A DNA stretch of 64,000 nt from Artemia franciscana (lineage: Eukaryota > Arthropoda > Branchiopoda > Anostraca > Artemiidae), in NCBI RefSeq assembly GCF_032884065.1, contig NC_088864.1, positions 23,077,486-23,141,485 of the forward strand, in the 5' to 3' direction. Shown piece after piece: positions 1 to 10,905 of this stretch. Position numbers and translations under genes: made by a program. How positions within the stretch are numbered: the stretch's first letter is position 1; every line of letters begins with the position of its first letter. The notes under the pieces were generated by a model. The model searched no databases. It was not told the origin of the DNA and saw only the letters and a program-made list of their open reading frames with translations.

Positions 1-858
1 TAAAAAATAAATGTGAAAAAGCTTTTTCAGCTGGAAGTAAGGAACAGCAATAAAACTTAAAACAAACAGAAATTATTACCCATATAAGGGGCTCACCTCC
101 TTATGATACCTAGCTCTTTACGCTAAAGTATTTTTAGTAATTTCAACTATTTATTCTACGGCTTTTGTGATTCAGGGGTCATTCTTAATGAATTGGGATA
201 AAATTTAAGCTTTAGTGTAAAGAGCGAGGTACTGACGATGGGGTGAATCCCCTCATATATGTAATAAAAACATGAGAATACAAAAGTTCTTTACGTAAGC
301 TAATTTATAAATTACGTAAATCTTTTACCAATAAAAAGATTCGTAAAAAATTAAAAGTTCTAGTTGCCTTTTTAATTAACCAAAAAATCGGAGGGCAACT
401 AGGCTTCGCCCCTGCTCTTTTTTTCTCAAAATGATTCGATCAAAATTATGAGAAAGCCATTTAGCCCCCCCCAAAAAAAATATGCAAATTTCGTTTTGAT
501 TATTCCTCTGCGGAGAGCCAAAATCAAAACATGCATTGATTCAAAAACGTTCAGAAATTAAATAAAAAACACGAGTTTTTTTAACTGAAAGTAAGGAGCT
601 ACATTAAAACTTAAAACGCACAGAAATTACTTCGTATATGAAAGAGGCTGCTTCCTCATCAACGCCCCGCTCTTTACGCTAAAGTTTTTTTACTGTTTTA
701 AAAAGAAGAATTGAGAGAAAGAGTCAAACTTTAGCGTAAGGAGCGGGGCGTTGATGAGGAAGCAGCCTCTTTCATATACGAAGTAATTTCTGTGCGTTTT
801 AAGTTTTAATGTCGCCCCTTACTTTCAGTTAAAAAAACTCGTTTTTTTTATTTAATTC
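1..858 (-). repeat. Family H inverted-repeat element, truncated by window edge
   Basis: This is a partial copy of the dominant repeat of the window. Positions 1-555 match the middle of other H copies (46,460-47,040; 60,100-60,660 reversed). Positions 558-687 and 726-857 form a nearly perfect long hairpin (arms about 130 bp, loop about 38 bp) that marks the element end. Each arm carries the recurring signature gagcgggg..tttacgctaaag. No coding frame is visible. The remainder of the element lies to the left of the window. Confidence 0.8.
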
Positions 859-861
859 ATT

Positions 862-3088
862 AAAGCACTAGTTTTCCGTGATCCTACAAACATAAGGAAA
901 TATCACCAGTTGATTTATTTACATTAGTTTTATTGATATATATTAGATAGGCTGTGAAGTAATAATTTTTGTTTGTTTTAAGTTTCAACATCGTTCTTTA
1001 CTTCCCTTAGAAATAATTTGCTTTTTCAAATTAATCTACGCACATTTTAGATTAAATTTTTATTTGGAAAAACACTGCTTTGACATTGTTTATTATACGG
1101 AATTTTTGTTCGTTTTAAGTTTTAATGTTGGTCCTCAGTTTCAGCTAAAAACTTATTTTTTTAAACTTGTAATCACCTCCAATCTAGGTGAGATAAGAAA
1201 CCTTAACCCTTATTAAGGAGCTGAACTCAGAATCCATTAAAGGATTGAAGGGAAAAATAAGTGTCGTTTCTTTTGGTAAAAAAATTTAAAAAAAGAAGAC
1301 ATAGATCTTTAATTCTTCGTTTAAAGAAACTAAATTTCATCACACTAAAGAAAGTAGCTCCAGGCGAGTAGCTTTGATACAAAGGGTTAACTGAGCGGAC
1401 AGGTTTGTATATCGACATACTTGCGGAAATTTTCCTAGCTCAACAGAAATGTGCCTTTAGGCTTAGGGATTTATTTGACCTGTCCCAAAATAAAAAGCCG
1501 TTCATTACCCAGATTAAATAAAAAAGAAAAGTTTTTTTTAACGGAAAGTAAGGAGCGACATTAAAACTTGAAACGAACAGAAATTACTCCCTATACGAAA
1601 GGGACTTTTCCTCCTCAATGCCCCGCTCTTTACGCTAAAGTTTCTTACTGTTTTGAAAAGTAGAGTTAAGAGAAAGGGTCAAACTTTAGCGTAAAGAGCG
1701 GGGCGTTGAGGAGGAAAAGTTTCCGTTAGAATGAGACCTGTCACAAGATTCTAGGACCACTCAGTCGATACGATCACCCCTGGGAAAAAAAAACAACAAA
1801 AAAAACAAACAAATAAACACGCATCCGTGATCTGTCTTCTAGCAAAAAATGCGAAATTCCACGTTTTTGTAGATAGGAGCTTGAAACTTCTACAATAAGG
1901 TTCTCTGATACGCTGAATTTGATGGTGTGATTTTCGTTAAGATTGTATGGCTTTTTGGGCATGTTTCTCCCTATTTTCAAAAATGAGACAAATTTTCTCA
2001 GGCTCGTAACTTTTGATGGGTATAACTGATCTTGATGAAACTTGTATATTTGAAATCGGCATTAAAATGCGATTCTTTTGATGTAACTATTGGTATCAAA
2101 ATTCTATTTTTTAGAGTTTCGGTTACTATTGAGCCGGGTCGCTCCTTACTATAGTTCGTTACCATGAATTGTTTCATATGAAAGGATTTTTTTTTTTAAA
2201 AAGATCATTTCGTGTGTAGGTACGGAAAATGGTATTATAAACTAAGTTTGTTTGCATTTAAAAAGTTTTGGGAAGGATTACCTGAATTCAGAACTGTTTT
2301 CATTTGTCCTTCTTCTTCTTTGGATGCATATTCTGCCGAATGGAGAGAATATTACGGTGAAATTGTCAAGTAATTAATTTGAATAAGTAAGTATAGCAAT
2401 AAGTAATCCTTTTTTTAATGCACAACTTTGAGTGGATCCAGAACCACATGCCTAAACTTCTCCAACCACTGTGTGGCAAGGGTTGGGGTCAGAGGCGTAA
2501 TTTATAATGGGGAAGATGGAAAACTTCCCCTCCCAGATCTCAGTTTTTCTCCAGACCCCAGATTGCTCCTCCTCCCAGCTGAAACTGAATTTTTCCAAAA
2601 ATGTTGTCAAAACTATGATAAGCCTGCATAATTAAAGCATCCACTGAAACAATCAGTTTTCTGAAGCACTTTTTTTTTTACCTTTTTTATTACTATACGG
2701 CCAGTTTATAACTTTACTCTGTCATTTTCACTTGATTTGGAAAAATTGGCTCCAACTCTGACTCCGCCCACAGGATTTTGACATAATTACGCCTTTCCTC
2801 AGGGTGTGGATTTAGTGATCCACTCAGAATAACGTTGCAAACCAGGAACTGGATGACCTCCGTTCCCTTTTGAATAAGACTGCTTGACCAACTACCTTCC
2901 TGAGACATGTTTTAAAAAATGGGTGCATCACATTTACAAAAACAGTGAAAATATCTGAAAATGATCGAATAGAAAGGAGAAAACCATCATTGAAAAAAAA
3001 AACACTATGGCAGGAATGGAACTTAAGACACTATAATTCGAAGTCGAACGCTGTACTAACAGAACCACGCTTCTAATGGTCTAATGTG
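862..3088 (-). repeat. tRNA-headed SINE-like element, interrupted copy
   Basis: Read on the minus strand, the element begins at about 3,088 with a ~70-bp tRNA-like head: an A-box-like segment near TGGTTCTGTTAGT, an anticodon-arm-like GACTTCGAATT and a B-box-like GTTCCATTCC. It then runs leftwards to about 862. A second copy lies at 50,826-52,275 on the plus strand. The left copy is split by a family H insertion (1,512-2,178) and carries extra sequence around 2,420-2,600 that the other copy lacks. The 67-aa open frame at 2,428-2,631 lies inside it and looks incidental. The body is long for a SINE, so it may be a composite. Confidence 0.6.
1512..2178 (+). repeat. Family H element, internally deleted, nested insertion
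   Basis: The hairpin module (1,512-1,721) is joined directly to the distal module (1,722-2,178), which ends with the mini-hairpin seen in other copies. The right hairpin arm stops abruptly near 1,721, so the middle of the element is missing. Comparison with the uninterrupted SINE-like copy near 51,590 shows that this block is an insertion, and so defines both ends of the element. Confidence 0.75.
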
Positions 3089-3830
3089 ATATACTAGTGT
3101 TTGTACCTTATTTACGTAGCTTATTAAGGAGGCTTGGAGGACTAACGTACAAGAGATGTTCTGACAAACCTCCAGTTAAGGGTTTTTTTTACCATAGTTA
3201 CCACAATGATGATATCGTCTTCCAAGCTTTTCTACTTAAGAAGTGACATCAAAAGTGTCGTTTTCAGTTCTATATCATGCTTAAGGATGATAGAATTGAT
3301 AAACATCACGTAGATATGAGCAATTGCTTTCAAATGAGTCATTAAACATCTCTCTAAAAAGTTCTGGTAGCCCACTAGCCCCACCCTTTCCACTTGAGAC
3401 ATGGCACAAAAATCCCGTTCTTAGTGTCATTTGGAACTTGCTCATGGTTGAATTTATAGTAAAGACGTAGACATGAGCATTATCTCTTATATGAGATATT
3501 AAAAATCTGTCTAGATACCTGCAATTCCAATATGCTCGATAACAATGTGCCAATATCGATACACGTGATATCAATGCGTCATATACTAATACAGTATGTA
3601 GCCATTTCCCCGGGCACTATGGAGGGTAATATCATCACCTGATATTTGACCCTTTAACTATGTTGAAAAAAATGGCTATCTCAAATATGAGATTGGATGA
3701 CTTTTGGGGGAGGGGGGCTAGTTAACCTCAAATCTTATTGGTCACTCAAAAAGGGCACTAAAAAATTTAGATTCCGTTTGAATGAGCTAATATACATCTC
3801 TCTAGGATGTTCTTGTTACCCCATAGCATA

Positions 3831-3887
<57 letters not shown>

Positions 3888-4255
3888 AAAAGGAGACATA
3901 TCAGTGCGCCAACTGCAAAAAAAGTCACTCTCCTTGTTGATCAAGAAGGCGGCTGTAATTTCCCTTCTCTTGGTTTTTGACCGTGCTGATCCCAGTGGTA
4001 GACTTTTCGTTTTGATCTGACGCCATTTTCGGAGTGTTACAGACTTTTTTTCGGAATCACCATAAATTTCTTTTTACAACAAACTTTTACTTTTATGACA
4101 AATATAAATAATAGGTACCATTCCTGAATCAAAGTCAGATGGAAATTTTTCGCTTGTTAGTTTTTTTTCTAAACAGGTTTTTTAACTTTTGGTTACTATG
4201 GACTGTGGTTCGCTCATTACTAGGTTGCAGCTACTACTGTAGCCATGATATTGCC
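3089..4255 (+). repeat. Family H relative with long poly(A) tract
   Basis: Positions 3,090-3,830 are an inverted copy of 40,670-41,420, and 3,900-4,250 are an inverted copy of about 37,065-37,310. The block shares the H module (a 'ctatctcaaa' segment, a 'ggtcactcaaaaagggcac' segment and a 'ttccgtttgaatgagc' segment). An A-rich run at 3,832-3,891 occupies the place where H copies have a short A-rich stretch. The 97-aa and 107-aa frames inside it follow the repeat and the poly(A) and are not genes. Confidence 0.6.
3832..3891 (+). repeat. Poly(A) / lysine-codon tract
   Basis: Nearly pure A run of about 60 bases with two G interruptions near its right end. It lies inside the H-related element and creates an artefactual polylysine frame. 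Confidence 0.95.
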
Positions 4256-4355
4256 GGGTTAGTTCAGGTTGGTATAAACAAAAAATACTTTATTGCATTC
4301 TGTTTGTAAGTTAGAGACTAAGAAATATTTTAGAAACTGATTTTAAACGTTTCAG

Positions 4356-4497
4356 TGTTACTAGCTGGAGATAGCAAGCCTTATCCTATTGTGAGTACTG
4401 ACTTGTCGTCCGCTGTCCAAACTTTTATGCCGAGTCCCCCAAAAAAGAAACCTAAGGATAGAGAAAGAAACAACGGTCCAGCAAGACGTTTTCTAAG
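4356..4497 (+). CDS. Internal coding exon of an unrecognised basic protein
   Basis: The exon starts after acceptor TTTCAG (AG at 4,354-4,355) and ends before a strong donor GTGAGT (4,498-4,503). Only one of the three frames is open. It opens with two bases of a split codon, gives 46 codons beginning LLAGDSKPYP, and leaves AG as the first two bases of the next codon. The peptide contains a Lys-rich stretch (PPKKKPKDRERN) and ends GPARRFLR, which looks like a nuclear-localisation or nucleic-acid-contacting segment. The leftover phase matches the exon at 25,199 exactly (AG+G = Arg). Upstream exons were not found and probably lie left of the window. I do not recognise the protein. Seen: splice signals and frame. 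Inferred: that it is a host gene rather than a chance open stretch. Confidence 0.62.
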
Positions 4498-5109
4498 GTG
4501 AGTCATAATTTGTACAAAATAAAGAAGTCAAAATTTATTTGATTTGTTAACCGTTATCACACTACAACGCCTTACAAAGTGTCGCAGTCCTGTTCAAAAT
4601 TTGATAACAAAAAAGTAGAAGCTTCATCTTGAGTGAGAGGAGTGAATGTCTATTAGCCTATTCTTTGTCGTCTTTGTTGTTCACGGTTTTTCGGCTTTGT
4701 TGCCAACGAATCAAATTGATGATTTGAAAATCGAAAGAGGATGGTAAAAAAAATTGATTTTTTTTTATTCTCTTATTTATTTGCTTTTTTGAGTGATAGA
4801 TAACCTATAGTGACAAGTTTAGTCCAAACTGAGTTTTAGGTTCAAAATCACAATTTAAGTTATTTGTCAAGTTGTTTTCTCTTGATTTGTTCTTTAAGCT
4901 TTCAAATTTAATAAACAATTATGCATAACGCACTGAAAATGAGAAAAAACGGAACTTAAGCTGAAGATAATCTTGGCTGTGCTAATTCTAAAACATTAAT
5001 TTCAGATTAGGAAAAATTCCATAATTAGTGCAAGTAAAATCATAATTGCTTTCAGAATTTATAAAAGCGCGCTTTCATTGAACGCTTAAAAATTGCTTTC
5101 ACTTAGACA

Positions 5110-5290
5110 AAACGCTATTTTATGGATGACTTTGGACCATACTGATTTTAGAAAAATTGACCATCAAATTTTTCCATTGTGGATGTCCGCGAAATGAAGC
5201 TCTAATCTTCGAAAGATATTTATTACGAAGCAAAAGCTTTGTAGGGAACGAATAAACTAAAAATCCGTTTCGTTTTTGCTCTCTTTTTCT
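5110..5290 (+). pseudogene. LINE reverse-transcriptase palm relic
   Basis: Conceptual translation in two overlapping plus frames gives DFRKIDHQI followed by a segment like CGCPRNEALIFERYLLRSK. This matches the order of a non-LTR RT palm block (aspartate, IDH, then 'yGirg.al.wf.sYL.nRkqfV'). It is about 60 residues with a frameshift and no flanking domain that I can find. The minus-strand 66-aa frame over the same bases is its shadow. Confidence 0.4.
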
Positions 5291-5299
5291 TCTGTTATT

Positions 5300-6985
5300 A
5301 AGAAACCGATGCATGCACAAAAAAGTAATCTATGGACATCATAGACACGGCAAAGCAGTATAAATTTCAAAGATCCCTTCTTTTGTATTTTGCAAGTGAG
5401 AAAAAGGAATCCATATATTTCTTTCCTTACGCATTTTACTTATTTGTATATTTACGTATTTTAGACGTATTTTGCACTTTATTATGCATCCTTTGAACGA
5501 ATAGACAATTATAAACATCTCTAAAACCAAACAAATTAAAAGAAAACTAATGATACCAATCGATACAGCATGCTACATTTAAGAGTGTAGGCTACGAGGC
5601 TCATTCGACAAAAAATATCACATAACATATTTCGAATTACAACAACCAAATTAACTGAAACCTTTAAAAAAACGTGTGGCAATTTTAATTTTATATCAGT
5701 TAATCAATCAGAGTCTTAATCTTCCATTAATTCTCCTATTTTCGTTCTCTCTGGAACGATGAATTTCTGGAAATGCAATCATTGCAAGTGCTTTCCTCTG
5801 TATTTAACTAAATGCTGCAATTTGCTTTAACTATTAACTACACAAATGAATTACATTTCTAAGCTCCCATTTGATCTGCGTTGCCTTGTGTTGGTTTTGG
5901 ATTGCATGATTTGGACAGGATATAGAACTAGAATAAATTACACATTAGGATAGAATATTTAAATAATAAAAACTAGTTGAAAATAAAACTCTATGCCATA
6001 GTCCATAAGTTACTAAATAAAGATTAACATGATAGTTAGAAAATAAGGTTGGGGTTTTGTGGATTAATTTATTGTCAGTTTTTTCTTTTTTTTCCAAGCA
6101 GTCGGTTTAATCTTTTCGGCTTGATGCGTTCACAATGAAGCTTTTTATACTTATGATAATTGATTTGAGATTCTTATTATTGATTACCGCATAACTGAAC
6201 TGAAATCAAAATTTTGAATGAGAAGAATATGAATTACGTTGCATTGACAGCATTTATTTTTGTAGGAGTAGGATAAAACTGAAAATAATATTGCTTTGCA
6301 AAAAAGCAATCCCAAAATCCTCCCTATTTCCCGCTCCTTGTTAATGACAAAAAATATTGAATTTTGAACAACAACTATATATTTTTCAAGTACGTTTGGC
6401 TAATGAAAAATGTAAAGCCAAATAAAATTCTATGACGAAACGAAACCAGCAAACCTTGAAAACCTCGACAAAATTCAGGTCTATGGCCAATAAGAGGTAA
6501 AAAAGAAAAACAAGTGAAAGACTATGCGTCCCAGCAAGGCGTCCTCTGCGTAGAATAGAGATAACATTTTTAGTCATAACAATTTCGAAAAGGAAAGAAA
6601 TTGAAAATCGAAATCGAGCAAAAAAATATAAACCAATACGTACAATAATTACTCCATGTAAACACTAGGGAAGTATAATGAACTACTCTTATTGTGTTGC
6701 GATGCAAGAATGCTGCTTTCGCAGCTTTTCTTTTCAGATGTTTTTCACTCCAAAGTGCTAAGAGACGCAAACTCAAAATTTTACACTAGTTTTCATATAA
6801 AATACACCGTTCTTTTTTCATGTTATACATGGTGCTGTAACAATATCATGCTAGCTGGAAGAACAAAATTTCATATCTCTCTATATCTCTTAGAAGCTAT
6901 TCTGGAAGAGTCGATATCGAATGTCCAATTTCGGGTTTTTGGGTTGTTTTCAGAAATTTTTGAATTTGTTTCCTTTTATCAAAAT
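5300..6985. other. No recognisable feature
   Basis: AT-rich sequence with short open frames on both strands (60-114 aa). None has recognisable motifs, good splice borders or internal repetition. Confidence 0.6.
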
Positions 6986-6987
6986 AG

Positions 6988-8545
6988 AGTAGAGAGAGAG
7001 AGAAAGAGAGAGATAGAGAGAGAGAGAGAGAGATAGAGAGAGAGAGAGTACACACGTGGATAATGAAAGAGACAAGCAAACAGCCGCCCAGACACACAGG
7101 CATACCGAAAGAGAGATAAAAACAAAAAATAAGACAGACACTGGGAAAAGCAAATGCCCACCCAGACACACAAGCAAAGAGATTGAGAGAGACAAAAACA
7201 CATACAAACACACAGATTCAAACCTACAAACATTCAAAGACAGACACTGGGACAAACAAACATCCCGCCCAGACACAGTGGCATAGAGAGTGAGAGAGAC
7301 AATAGCACACACGAACATAAAGATTCAGACAAAAAAAAACAGACAAAAACAGACACTGGGATAAGAAAATACCCGCCCAGACACACAGGCACAGAGAGTG
7401 AGAGAGACAAAACACATACATACACACTGATTCAGATATACAAACAGACAAAGACAGGCACTAGGACAAAGAAACGCCCACCCATACACACAGGCACAGA
7501 GAGTGAGAGAGACAATACATGGTGTGCTGTGATAAGTGAACCTAAATTAATCTGACTTGAACGAAGTTATTTGAAAAAAAGGTCGGGGAATTAAGGTTGA
7601 TTGGAGGCACCCGGGTGCAGGTAGAAATTGATTGGCTGTTTGTTTGTCTTTCTCTCTGTGTCTATGTGTCTGAGTAGTTGTTTGCTTATCTAAGTGTCTG
7701 TCTTTCTCTGTATGTATGTCTCAATCCGTGTGTTTATATGTGTTTTTGTCTCTCTTACTCTCTGTACCTGTGAGTCTGGGCAGGTGTTTGCTTGTCCTAT
7801 TGTGTGTCTCTGTTTGTATGTGTGAATCTTTGTGTTTGTATGTGTTTTTGTCTCTCTCACTCTCCGTGCCTGTGTGTCTCGGCGGGTGTTTTCTTGTCCT
7901 AGTGTCTGTCTTTGTCTGTTTGTATGTCTGAACCTGTGTGTTTGTATGCGTTTTTGTCTCTCTCACTCTCAGCACCTGTGTGTCTAGGTAGGTGTTTGCT
8001 TGTCCCAGTGTCTGTCTTTATTTGTTTGTATGTCTGAATTTGTCTGTTCGTATATGTTTTTGTTTCTCTCACTCTCTGTACCTGTGTGTCTGGGGGGGGT
8101 TTGCTTGTCCCATTGTCTGTCTTTGTCTGTTTGTATAGTCTGACTCCGTGTTTTATATGTGTTTTCCTCTTTCTCTCACTCTCTGTGCCTGTGTGTCTGG
8201 GCGGGGCCTTGCTTATCCTAGTCGTCCGTATTTTTTCTCTCCCTCTCACTTTACCTGTATGTCCACTTTGCCTGTTTGTGCTGTATGTCTGTTTGCTTAT
8301 GTCTCTCACTATGCCTGTGTGTCTGAGCGGGATATTTGTATGTTTTAGTGTCGTTCCTTGTGTGTTTGTGTGTCTGACTCTCTGTGTTTGTTTGTGTTTT
8401 GTCTCTCTCTCTCTCTCACTTTGTCTTTATGTTCAAGAGGCTGTTTGCTTGTCTCTCTCTCTATGCCTGTGTGCTGAGCGAGTGTTTGCTTGTCTCCGTG
8501 TCTGTCTTTGTGTGTTTTTGTGTCCGACTCTGTGTGTTTGTAGGT

Positions 8546-8587
<42 letters not shown>

Positions 8588-9300
8588 ACTGCACCTCTAC
8601 GTCTGAGCAGCTTTTTCTTGTCTCTCTCACTCGGCCTGTCTGTCTGAGTGGTTATTTGCTTGTCCCAGTGTCTGTTTTTGTCTGTTTGTATATCTAAATT
8701 GTGTGTTTGTATGAGTTTTTGTCTCTTTCAGTCTCTGTGTAAGTGTATCCAGGTAGATGTTTGCTTGTCCCAGTGTCTGCTTTTGTCTATTTATATGTTT
8801 GAATCTGTGTGTTTCTATGTGTTTTATCTCTCACTCTCTGTGCCTGTGTATCTCGGCGGGTGTTAGCTTGTCCTAGTGTCTGTCTTTTTTGTCTCTTTCT
8901 CACTTTGCCCATATGTCCACTTTGCCTCTGTGTGCTGTGTGTCTGTTTGATTGTTTCTCTCACTATGCCTGTGCGCCTGAGCGGTATATTTGCATTTTTC
9001 AGTCAATTTCTTTGTGTGCCTGACTCTGTGTGTTTGTATGTGTTTTTTTCTCTCTCTCTCACTATGCCTGTGTGTTCGAGAGGTTGTTTGCTTATCTCTC
9101 TCACTATGCCTGTGTTCTGAACGAGTGTTTGCTTGTCTCTGTTTTGTCTTCGTGTGTTTGTATGCCTGAATATGTGTGTTTGTTCGTGTTCTCTTATCTC
9201 TCTTTGACTATCCCTCTGTGTCTGAGTGGATGTGGGTTTTTGCTTGTCTCACTCTCTCTGTGCCTATCTGCTTGTCTGTGTGTCTGACTATGTGTTTGTA
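6988..9300. repeat. ~104-bp minisatellite in two opposed arms, with GA/CT tracts
   Basis: A pure GA tract (about 6,988-7,049) leads into degenerate units of about 104 bp. In the left arm (to about 7,530) the purine-rich strand is on top; each unit contains cagacacacaggca and gagtgagagagacaaaaaca. After a non-repetitive core of about 110 bp (7,530-7,640) the reverse complement of the same unit (tctctctcactctctgtgcc) recurs to about 9,300 as at least 15 units. Good unit starts at 7,740, 7,841, 7,949, 8,053 and 8,158 give spacings of 101-108 bp. A (CT)n run of about 34 bp sits at 8,549-8,582. Long frames rich in L/S/V/C here read through the repeat on either strand and are not genes. Confidence 0.9.
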
Positions 9301-10140
9301 ACTTTGGTAACTTTGGTTTCAGGTTTTTTGTAACCTGGTTAACCTATCTCAGATTCTAATATACCCCCTATGAGCCCACTAGTGGTATCTATCTCTCTGA
9401 AAATTCCTTTTCCTACATCTCCGACTTTTTAATAAACATTCTAAACGTTCGAGCTGCTAGCGTACCCTAGAAATAAGGGAAGCATAACAAAGTAATGCAT
9501 AAATTTTTTTTGAAATAACGACATGTAGAATATCATCATAAAAATAAAAATGAATGCCTTGAATCCATTCCATTCCATAGCTTTGAATCCATTTCTCTTA
9601 ACATAGCACTTCTTGAAAAATTTTAAGTCCAAAAAATTTTGAATACAAAAAATTTTTAGTTCCAAAAAAATAATAAGTCCAAAAAAGGGAGGACAGAAAA
9701 TTTGGGCGGAGGGGCATTTGGGGCCTTGGAAGTCGCGTTATGGCTGAACAAGGGTTGTCATATCATCGTTTAAAGTATATACCACTTTGTTGTTTTCGAC
9801 ATTACACATATTCCCAATACTAAGCGATATTTTCAAAAAACAAAATATTTATTCATATAATTGTCATGACTTGAATATTAAGTATTATAATGACTGGTCA
9901 CTCCTTTTATTTAGTGAAGATCAAATATTTGCTAATCAACTCCTGACAGGAATATGTATGTCATTCACTCAAAAACATCGGATACCTGTCAGGCCAACTG
10001 GTCATGTATTCAGACCAGTGACCCAAATTGGACACATTCTGTAGCTTTAGTGCCCAAATAAGGAGGTAGAATCAGTATTACATAGCATTCAAATGACCTG
10101 CGGGATCTTACCTCTGCATTGCATACATGCACACTACTAT
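9300..10140. other. No supported gene
   Basis: Short A-rich direct repeats near 9,600-9,690 (tccaaaaaa..aagtcc) and one 85-aa frame at 9,787-10,044 of uncertain meaning. Confidence 0.5.
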
Positions 10141-10149
10141 CCTCGGCAA

Positions 10150-10530
10150 CGTTTATTCACATATCCCTTTGTTGTTTGATGTCTCTGACATAAAATCTTT
10201 AGGTTAATCTCGAAGCGACCTTTGCAATTGATTTTTAACTTCATCATTGGATCAAAATTTGTTTCCGTTTAGAGCCTCTTCAGGGGATCCAATCAAATGT
10301 AAGTCTGAAAGGCAAGGTTAGGATAGCAAAGGAATTTCCAGGGATATCCAATCCCTGTTTTTTAACAGTTTCTCAGCTTAGTAGTGCAACATATTGGCAG
10401 GCATTGTCCTGAAGAAAAATAACACCTTTAGTCAAGAGTCCACTAAGTTATGTTTAAATGGCAGGCCTTAAAGCATGTATACAGTATTCTGGAATTCACA
10501 GGACGTAAGACGGTAAGGTAAGTGAGCAAG
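10150..10530 (-). pseudogene. Mariner-like transposase C-terminal relic
   Basis: Minus-strand translation across frames and stops gives LQDNA, then EKLLKNRDWISLEIP, then CLSDLHLIGSPEEALNGNKF, SNDEVK and PKDF. These are in the order of the mariner catalytic half: 'lhDNArpH', 'LGWevlehPpYSPDLaPSDfHLFgpLkeaL', 'sddEVk', 'qPkdF'. The second and third catalytic Asp are recognisable (DNA near 10,425; SD near 10,310). Several in-frame stops (for example LLS*PCL and LRD*PKD) show it is dead. The N-terminal half is absent; instead an oppositely oriented mariner relic begins within about 30 bp. Confidence 0.7.
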
Positions 10531-10554
10531 ACGGCACTTGACCCTTAAGGTCCA

Positions 10555-10905
10555 AGCCGGCGGTACCTTTTGTAACTGTCCTGAAGATCAAAGAGCCAGT
10601 AGCAACCATTATTACAGTGATATGCTCACAAGAAAGAAGCCTTTCCATTCAAATGAAACATCGTGGATTCATGACTAAAAGTGTGACTAAATGTGTTTCC
10701 TGCATGGAAACGTGCACACACATGTGTCACTGCCAAGTCTAGATATATTTTAAAACTGGGGTGGAAGACTTTTATTTGGTTGGACCACTTAAAGAGACTA
10801 CACACAAATTAGAACAAAGGCGTGATAGATTTATAACCGTTGCTCAGACTATGTTGAAAAGTAGACAAAGTTTTGAAATTATTAAGTAAATGGTTTCTGA
10901 GCTAC
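10555..10905 (+). pseudogene. Second mariner-like relic, opposite orientation
   Basis: Plus-strand frames give HYYSDMLTRKKPFHSNE, then CFLHGNVHTHVS (the 'chDNArpHtA' block with Asp changed to Gly), SLDIF*NWGG, DFYLVGPLKET ('DyHLFgPLKe') and CSDYVEK* (the usual mariner C-terminus 'gDYVEK'). About 14 residues between the GW and SD blocks are missing. It is broken by stops and frameshifts. Confidence 0.6.

Noticed and set aside
3697..4020. 107-aa frame with polylysine
   Set aside because: Spans a poly(A) tract inside a dispersed repeat.
6897..9287. Many long frames (up to 203 aa) rich in L, S, V, C on both strands
   Set aside because: They follow the ~104-bp minisatellite and CT/GA tracts in all frames and both strands; no conserved domain or splice context.
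9787..10044. 85-aa plus frame containing FSEDQIFANQLLTG, vaguely like a lipoxygenase segment
   Set aside because: No iron-ligand motifs, no good splice borders, similarity limited to a few residues.
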